The notes under the pieces: generated by a model
What the model was told of the DNA's origin: nothing
The model's database searches: none
The model's input: the letters and a program-made list of their open reading frames with translations, nothing else
Shown here: piece after piece, positions 57,360-64,000 of the stretch
Layout: each line of letters begins with the position of its first letter
How positions within the stretch are numbered: position 1 is the stretch's first letter
Translations under genes and position numbers: made by a program
NCBI RefSeq assembly: GCF_028476545.1
Contig: NW_026732263.1
Span: 1 to 64,000, forward strand
Source of the DNA: Physella acuta
Taxonomy: Eukaryota; Mollusca; Gastropoda; Physidae
DNA: 64,000 nucleotides
Direction of reading: 5' to 3'

Positions 57360-58532
57360 ACGTGCATCCCGTTGAAGGGCAGGTAACCCAACCTCCACCA
57401 GAGTTCGGCCAGCAGTACACCAGGCGAGGAAGTGCAGGGGTACCAGAGAGAGCTCTGGCAGCCTCCGCGGGCAGCAAAAGTTTGCAAGGCTCCCCCACCG
57501 TCCACGAGAAACACTTCCCCCCACCCTGGCAAGCCGGGCACACACACCAGGGGCAGACAACCCAGGGGCGCACACACCAGGGGCAGACAACCCAGGATGG
57601 ACACGTTAGCAAGGGAGCTAAGCCATGGAGCTCGCCAGCTCGTAGCATTAGTGTAGATACAGGTTCCCGTAGGATCCCGATCCCCGTCCACCATGCTGAA
57701 CCCAGCAACCCTGCCCCTAGCAACAGCATAGCCCAGCATCCTTCCCCTAGCAACAGCATAGCCCAGCATCCTGTCCCTAGCAACAGCGTACCACCACAGC
57801 GTACTCGGCGCTTCAGTCAGGAAGACAACTCTTCCAACACTGGGCCGGGGCCTGCTCAACTTTCGAGCTCATGGCAGACAACTCCAGGTAGTTACTTCCC
57901 TTATGACCAAAATAAGGGAAGAGAATTCATACCCGGGACATACGCTACGCTTCCTACCAAAGGGAGCAAACACAGAGGTCAGCATGAGTTTTTCGAACAA
58001 GAACCTCCGAGAAGTGACTTTGACTTGAGTAACACGTACTCTACTTTACCTACCATCAAACCACTCAAGTCCAGCCTCACTCACCAGTCGTTTAGCGACC
58101 ACCGCGCAGACGACACTCCACAGCTGAAGTCGAGCCAGAGCTACGACTTCAGCAGACGTGACCTGGAGCACACCCTCGACTACAAGGACTACACCAAGCC
58201 CCTGTGGGCCAACACAGACCTGGACAGCCTCCAGCAGTCGTCCATTAGCAGCCAGGATGACGGGCACTCCCCGCACTCGGACAACGCCGTGTCCAGTTCG
58301 GACTCTAGGGACACGATCATAGCCAAAGACGAGAAATCATCAGCCGAGTCCCTGCCTTTAGACATTCAGCAGGACATGAGGTCACAAGACAAGCCCGCGC
58401 TGCCGGTCAAACCTTTTAAAACACCCGGGAAAATGATTCCCATCCCTGTTGTCCACGAACAGCCGTCCAAGCCTGCACCGTCCATCAAATCACCAACTGC
58501 AACTTCCTCGTTCTTTTCTCCAGGTTTCCAAG
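57360..58532 (+). CDS. PDZ-gene linker exon with repeated short motifs
   Basis: Starts after GCGTCAG and ends TTCCAAG before GTAATC. It is 1,173 bp, phase 1 in and out. It reads DVHPVEGQVTQPPPEFGQQY, then a Ser/Pro-rich disordered region. Internal repeats are HQGQTTQ (twice), PSNSIAQHP (twice, with a third partial), IPIPVxHxxPSxPAPS (twice, about 57674 and 58438) and TYxTLPT (57938 and 58032). There is a Tyr/Asp-rich segment SYDFSRRDLEHTLDYKDYTK and a Pro motif KPALPVKPFKTPGK, which looks like an SH3 ligand. The conserved-looking short motifs suggest docking sites for cytoskeletal partners. No folded domain is seen. Confidence 0.88.
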
Positions 58533-59900
58533 GTAATCTGGATGATCTGTTGTACCACAGTTGTGCCCCTTGAGTCTGGATGACCTGCTCTAACATAGTT
58601 GTGCCCCTTGATGCTGTTGACCAGAGTTATCCTAACTAACATAACAAGGAAAACTAATGGTTTGCTGTGTGATTTTCTAACTAGCATGATGTGTTATGAT
58701 GATTGTTTGCAAGACTAGTCTGAGGTGAATTGCCAGGTTTTTCTAAAGCAGGTGGCTGCATGACATTTTAAATTCTGACTCCAATAAAAGCATGCTTCAA
58801 TTTATTAGAGAAAAAAATCTTTACAATTAGGCAATGCACTGATTTAAAATTTAAAACAAAAAGAAGATATTTGGCACTTTAGAGTTCACTGAATGAAGTT
58901 GTATTTAATATTTATGTTTAAAATGTGATTATGCAATATGTTTAGGTGTATGTTACACAAAAAGTATTTTGCACCTCTTGAATGATCATGAGACATGCAT
59001 TAAATGTTAAAGAAAACAATTTTTGTTTCAGATGTATTTTTAATGACATATTTCAAATAGAATTATTTTTCTTGTTCTTTTTTTGTTTTGCCTGTTACAA
59101 AAGTTTAGCATGTGTATTGTTAGCTTGTTTGTTTACACAAAATGTCAACTTGTTTAGAATTTCTTTTATTTTAATTTTACCGCAACAATGCAATTTTCAT
59201 TGATGGATAAATACATGACCCAAGGTCAGCATGTCTTGAGGTCAACAGGTCATCAGGACCTATCAGTTGACATCTATGTTCTGCTGCCTTGCCAAGTTTA
59301 TACATCAGTGCTGCATGTCAGTGTTAGGCTTACTGTATAAAGTTTCCACAATATGTGTCATTTTAAAAAATTAATTAATTTTGAAGTATTTATTGTTAAA
59401 GCCAATATAAATTCTAACAATTAACTAAATTGTGAATTTCAATTAAAGATCTTTTATTAAATTATATTCCTTTATGTTTATAATTTTTCTTGGAGTTTAT
59501 AATTCATGATATCCAAAGCAACTATTTATTCCTATCAACTTGGGCCATTTCATGTTATTACCTGGTTATTAAAATTTTAATTAACGATAGAAGGAAAAAG
59601 TACTTTTAATCAAACTACAATCAATTAACCAAATTCTTATTACTTGTGTGAATTGGAAATATCTCTAAGCTTATGAGCCACTGGTAATGAAGTTAACGAG
59701 CCCCAATAAGATTATAATCCCCAGTAAGATTATTACCAACACTTCTGTGAAGGCATTCACACATCATCTGCCCCTGTAAAATAAGCTCCTACTAATTATA
59801 GGCAATTAAGTCACTTTGAAACTATCAATGACATAGGTGATAAGCCTCTAATATTGCAAGTCTTAACGAGTTTACCAGCTTTTTCTAAGAAAGCCTTTTT
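58533..59900 (+). other. Intron part, no feature seen
   Basis: AT-rich sequence without recognisable repeats or exons. If the donor at 58533 were not used, the frame would close after 13 codons (YHSCAP at the end), so an alternative short C-terminus is conceivable. Confidence 0.5.
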
Positions 59901-59919
59901 AATGTTGCCCCTCTAATAT

Positions 59920-60405
59920 CACAAGCCCACTCTATCACAAACCCCTCTAATAACACAAGCCCCTTTGATGCCACAAGCCCTCACAAACCACCTATAATAT
60001 CACGAGCCCACTCTATCACAAACCCCTCTAATAACACAAGCCCCTTTGATGCCACAAGCCCTCACAAACCACCTATAATATCACGAGCCCACTCTATCAC
60101 AAACCCCTCTAATAACACAAGCCCCTTTGATACCACAAGCCCTCACAAGCCACCTATAATATCACGAGCCCACTCTATCACAAACCCCTCTAATAACACA
60201 AGCCCCTTTGATACCACAAGCCCTCACAAGCCACCTATAATATCACGAGCCCACTCTATCACAAACCCCTCTAATAACACAAGCCCCTTTGATACCACAA
60301 GCCCTCACAAGCCACCTATAATATCACGAGCCCACTCTATCACAAACCCCTCTAATAACACAAGCCCCTTTGATACCACAAGCCCTCACAAGCCACCTAT
60401 AATAT
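59920..60405. repeat. 81-bp higher-order repeat
   Basis: About five units of 81 bp, each holding CACGAGCCCACTCTATCACA, AACCCCTCTAATAACACAAG and CCCCTTTGATACCACAAGCC. Each 81-mer is itself built from variants of the 18-bp word that follows at 60400. Confidence 0.92.
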
Positions 60406-61690
60406 CACAAGCCCCTCTAATATCACAAGCCCCTCTAATATCACAAGCCCTCTCAAACCCCTCTAATAACACAAGCCCCTCTAATAACACAAGCCCTCTC
60501 AAACCCCTCTAATAACACAAGCCCTCTCAAACCCCTCTAATAACACAAGCCCTCTCAAACCCCTCTAATACCACAAGCCCCTCTAATATCACAAGCCCTC
60601 TCAAACCCCTCTAATAACACAAGCCCTCTCAAACCCCTCTAATACCACAAGCCCCTCTAATATCACAAGCCCTCTCAAACCCCTCTAATAATACAAGCCC
60701 TCCCCCCCCCCCTCTAATACCACAAGCCCCTCTAATATCACAAGCCCCTCTAATATCACAAGCCCTCTCAAACCCCTCTAATAATACAAGCCCTCCCCCC
60801 CCCTCTAATACCACAAGCCCCTCTAATACCACAAGCCCCTCTAATACCACAAGCCCCTCTAATATCACAAACCCCTCTAATAACACAAGCCCTCTCAAAC
60901 CCCTCTAATACCACAAGCCCCTCTAATACCACAAGCCCCTCTAATATCACAAGCCCCTCTAATATCACAAGCCCCTCTAATATCACAAGCCCCTCTAATA
61001 CCACAAACCCCTCTAATACCACAAGCCCCTCTAATACCACAAGCCCCTCTAATACCACAAGCCCCTCTAATACCACAAACCCCTCTAATACCACAAGCCC
61101 CTCTAATATCACACCCCCCCCCCTCTAATATCACAAGCCCCTCTAATACCACAAACCCCTCTAATACCACAAGCCCCTCTAATACCACAAGCCCCTCTAA
61201 TACCACAAGCCCCTCTAATACCACAAGCCCCTCTAATACCACAAGCCCCCCCCCCCCCTCTAATACCACAAACCCCTCTAATACCACAAGCCCCTCTAAT
61301 ACCACAAGCCCCTCTAATACCACAAGCCCCTCTAATATCACAAACCCCTCTAATACCACAAGCCCCTCTAATACCACAAGCCCCTCTAATACCACAAGCC
61401 CCTCTAATACCACAAACCCCTCTAATACCACAAGCCCCTCTAATACCACAAGCCCCCCCCCCCTCTAATACCACAAGCCCCTCTAATACCACAAGCCCCT
61501 CTAATACCACAAACCCCTCTAATATCACAAACCCCTCTAATAACACAAGCCCTCTCAAACCCCTCTAATACCACAAGCCCCTCTAATATCACAAGCCCTC
61601 TCAAACCCCTCTAATAATACAAGCCCTCCCCCCCCCCCCCTCTAATACCACAAGCCCCTTCTAATACCACAAGCCCCTTCTAATTACTAA
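60400..61690. repeat. 18-bp minisatellite CCTCTAATACCACAAGCC
   Basis: About 70 units with ATACC, ATATC and ATAAC variants, broken by poly(C) expansions (for example near 61246 and 61627). Minus-strand frames stay open (VVLEGL repeats) because 18 is a multiple of 3. The array ends about 15 bp before the acceptor region of the exon at 61706. Confidence 0.95.
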
Positions 61691-61705
61691 TTAATGTATC
61701 AACAG

Positions 61706-61759
61706 ATGACCAGAGCTCATCCCCACACACCAAGACTAGTCAACCGTACCCGTACTCAG
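61706..61759 (+). CDS. PDZ-gene linker exon of 54 nt
   Basis: Follows TGTATCAACAG and ends TACTCAG before GTGAGT. Phase 1 in and out, 18 codons. With the G from exon 57360-58532 it reads DDQSSSPHTKTSQPYPYS. The strong donor and kept phase support it despite its size. A PQPY/PYPYS-type end precedes what would be the next exon outside the window. Confidence 0.8.
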
Positions 61760-64000
61760 GTGAGTTGTGTTTACAACAGGTTAGGGTTATGTTTACTACG
61801 TTATGTCTACAACTAATAGAATATGAGAGCATAAAAAGTTTTAAAGTTCCGAAAACAAAGCTTTATTGAAAAAATTTGTTGAAATAATATTTTAACAAGG
61901 GTTGTTTGAGGAAAGAAATTGATAGGAAATTGATAATAGAGCTGTTGATATTGTTTATATGTTATTGAAGTGAGGTTTTATAAAAAGGCTTTACATCTTG
62001 AAATTTTAGTGTTAAGTAAAGGTTGCTAACTGAACTCATGAACTATTACTAGGGGAGGTGTGAAAACTTTATATGTAAAATGTAAATATACACATAAATT
62101 AGTAGACATATATGTATATAATTGTAACTTTAAATATTCATTATAATATTGCTGTTCAATAAGTTTAAAAACTATGCATTGTTGAAAAATAGGTAAACTT
62201 GTTATATATTGAATATGATTATTTACTACTTTATTAACCAAGGGACACAACCTACACTTATTGTCCTAAAAATCTTTAAACTATAAAGAAATTCAATAAT
62301 AATAGAATAAAAAATTAACATTATTGTACTTTTTAATACAAAAAACAGTTGTTGAAGCAGTATTTAACTGATTGCTTAAATTAAATACTACTTATATTTT
62401 AACATATCATTTAACTCTAGTTTAAACAATAAACTATTAGCTTAATTTATAACATATTAGATGACTTATATCCACATGTTTTAATTATATAGCTGGTCAG
62501 AGTCATTGAACTTATGCTTTTGGAAAAACAATTTTTTTTTTAAATTTGGTATTGGATGAATATTTTATGTATAATTAGCATCATAAAATGTAGTTTCCTT
62601 GGTGTTGGGGAAAATAATATTTTTAATTTTATGCATTTATGTAAATATGAACACTTGAAAATATCAAACATAAACATAAGCCTATCCTATCACTTTAACT
62701 ATTATATCCTTTTCCCTATCAAGCTACATATGCATACTTACACCTTTATCAGTACCCAAACCTCTACCTATATCTCTATATATGCCTATACTCACATACA
62801 TATATATTTCTAACTTATTAACCTATCCCTAATGAAATCTCTTAATCTAATGATCTGTGGCTAATTGATTGGGGTGGGTGAAGATAATGTACTACTGCAT
62901 TTTGTTTGTTGTTTGCACTGGTACAAGGGGTGATGTAGAACGAGTGATGGGCCAGGGGAGGTAATGGGAAATGACAGAGTAATTAAAAGGTTGTTATTGT
63001 CAATCTACCATCAGGTTCTTATTCCCCCATCTCCTTCCACTTGACAATGCCAAAATGCTGTATAACTTTTGCCTTTTATATAATAGATTTTTAAATATGT
63101 CGAATCCAGAAGGCCCACGTTATTCAAAGAATAAGTGTCCATTGCCAGAAAAGCACAGCAAGAAGTATATACTCTGATTCTCTGCACATCACAATAAAAA
63201 AAGTTCTGTCATTAGCATAAGCAACAAGTTTCTTCTCTTTAATTATTTCCATCAGGGGCAGTCAACGTTTTTTGGAAAAGCAGGTATAAGGTATCAGATA
63301 ATTGAGAGGAAATGCAAATCTTCTAGAAAAGAAATCAAGTTCTGCTCCACAAGCTATAATACATTACAGTAGTGGGATTTTTGTCACCTGGTTAAAAAAT
63401 AAATTGATTGGCTGGATAAAAAAACAAAATTGATAGCCCCATATGTAGCAGTGGTATCTGTGTTATTAGAATATATTGTTCAGTTCAATCAATTCAAAGA
63501 AAACAAAGAATGTTGTCGGTTCATTGTCCATCTGTCTGATGTTTCAATTATTTTGTCTACAACTGCTGTAAGATTCTATAATACAAGTACGTGCTTGGAA
63601 ATTTGAGACTGAACACATTGTTTTGTAAACCTAACAAATTATTCACTCAATATATCTGATTAATCAGTACCAAGGTCAGAACATTTTTTATTTTAAAAAT
63701 ACTCCACATTGGCCTTAGACCTCCGCCGCGCCATGATTTCCTATACCTGACTCACCTGTGTCCCAATTGATCCAGTTTCCAGATGCCTCTCTCTTATCTC
63801 CCCTGAAGGTTAGATTCTAGTTACCTGTAGAATGTCTCTCCCCCATAATTTCATGGTACTACCTGCCCGGGGGGGGGGGGGGGGGGAGAACGACACCAAC
63901 ATTTCTATTGTTTAGACTAAGGTCTTTAAGTTGGGGCTGTATGGATTGTTTAGCTTCATTTTTGGAGTTTGGAATATCTGTGACTTTTTTTTTACAACTT
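61760..64000 (+). other. Intron or beyond; no supported exon
   Basis: AT-rich to 62850, with a CCTATA/CTATATA word cluster near 62750-62800 and a 16-nt poly(G) tract near 63870. No exon in the gene's phase and no LIM-type Cys/His pattern was seen. Confidence 0.55.

Larger units (their letters stand above)
26142..61759 (+). other. Host gene: PDZ protein of ALP/Enigma/Zasp type (partial, eight exons seen)
   Basis: Eight coding exons chain in phase on the + strand over 35.6 kb. The first junction has phase 2, as does the junction after the small cassette exon; all later junctions have phase 1. Reading across junctions keeps one frame throughout, which is strong support because each exon was located independently by its AG and GT borders. 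The protein has a PDZ domain and then about 1,000 residues of low-complexity, Pro/Gln/His/Ser-rich linker. The PDZ part resembles PDLIM/Zasp domains, whose proteins bind alpha-actinin and anchor LIM domains at actin filaments and Z-discs. LIM domains are not seen and would lie beyond 61759. Another PDZ scaffold remains possible. Confidence 0.75.

Noticed and set aside
60629-61558. Minus-strand VVLEGL-repeat ORFs
   Set aside because: An 18-bp satellite whose unit length is a multiple of 3; four overlapping frames behave alike.

Overview
The window reads as animal nuclear DNA, probably from a lophotrochozoan and most likely a gastropod or other mollusc. The evidence is a spliced PDZ gene with large introns, very many minisatellites, long (AT)n microsatellites, frequent poly(C)/poly(G) tracts, and two metazoan-type mobile elements. 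The species is inferred only from this general character; no single marker fixes it.

Layout. 1-9081 holds no gene I can support and carries several tandem arrays. 9082-16021 is an apparently intact, very young LTR retrotransposon of Ty3/gypsy type. Its single 1527-codon ORF runs Gag, protease, integrase, reverse transcriptase, RNase H. Integrase before reverse transcriptase is the order of the Gmr1 group. It sits inside a minisatellite and has identical-looking 787-bp LTRs and a 4-bp target duplication. 16022-26141 is mostly minisatellite, including a 44-bp array built from 11-mers (about 19.8-20.6 kb) and a 17-bp array (23.35-24.35 kb).

From 26142 to at least 61759 lies a + strand host gene. 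I reconstructed eight coding exons from splice sites and codon phase: a PDZ half-domain exon (26142-26296), a short probable cassette exon (28633-28713), then exons at 33663-33751, 45913-46101, 47962-48201, 55148-56344, 57360-58532 and 61706-61759. They encode a PDZ domain followed by a very long disordered linker rich in Pro, Gln, His and Ser. This resembles the ALP/Enigma/Zasp (PDLIM) family of actin and Z-disc scaffolds. The N-terminal half of the PDZ and any LIM domains are not seen and probably lie outside the window.

One intron of this gene (33752-45912) contains a Polinton-like element at 36614-45021. It is 8,408 bp long, with TIRs of about 1.29 kb and a perfect 6-bp target duplication. 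It carries a 1289-codon protein-primed-type family B DNA polymerase with what looks like an inserted nuclease-like domain. I recognise no integrase, ATPase, protease or capsid gene.

Other points: a 27-bp perfect hairpin just downstream of an exon that contains a consensus donor sequence; branch-point-like 18-bp repeats directly upstream of a 54-nt exon; repeated short motifs within the PDZ-gene linker; and arrays containing CRE-like TGACGT motifs.
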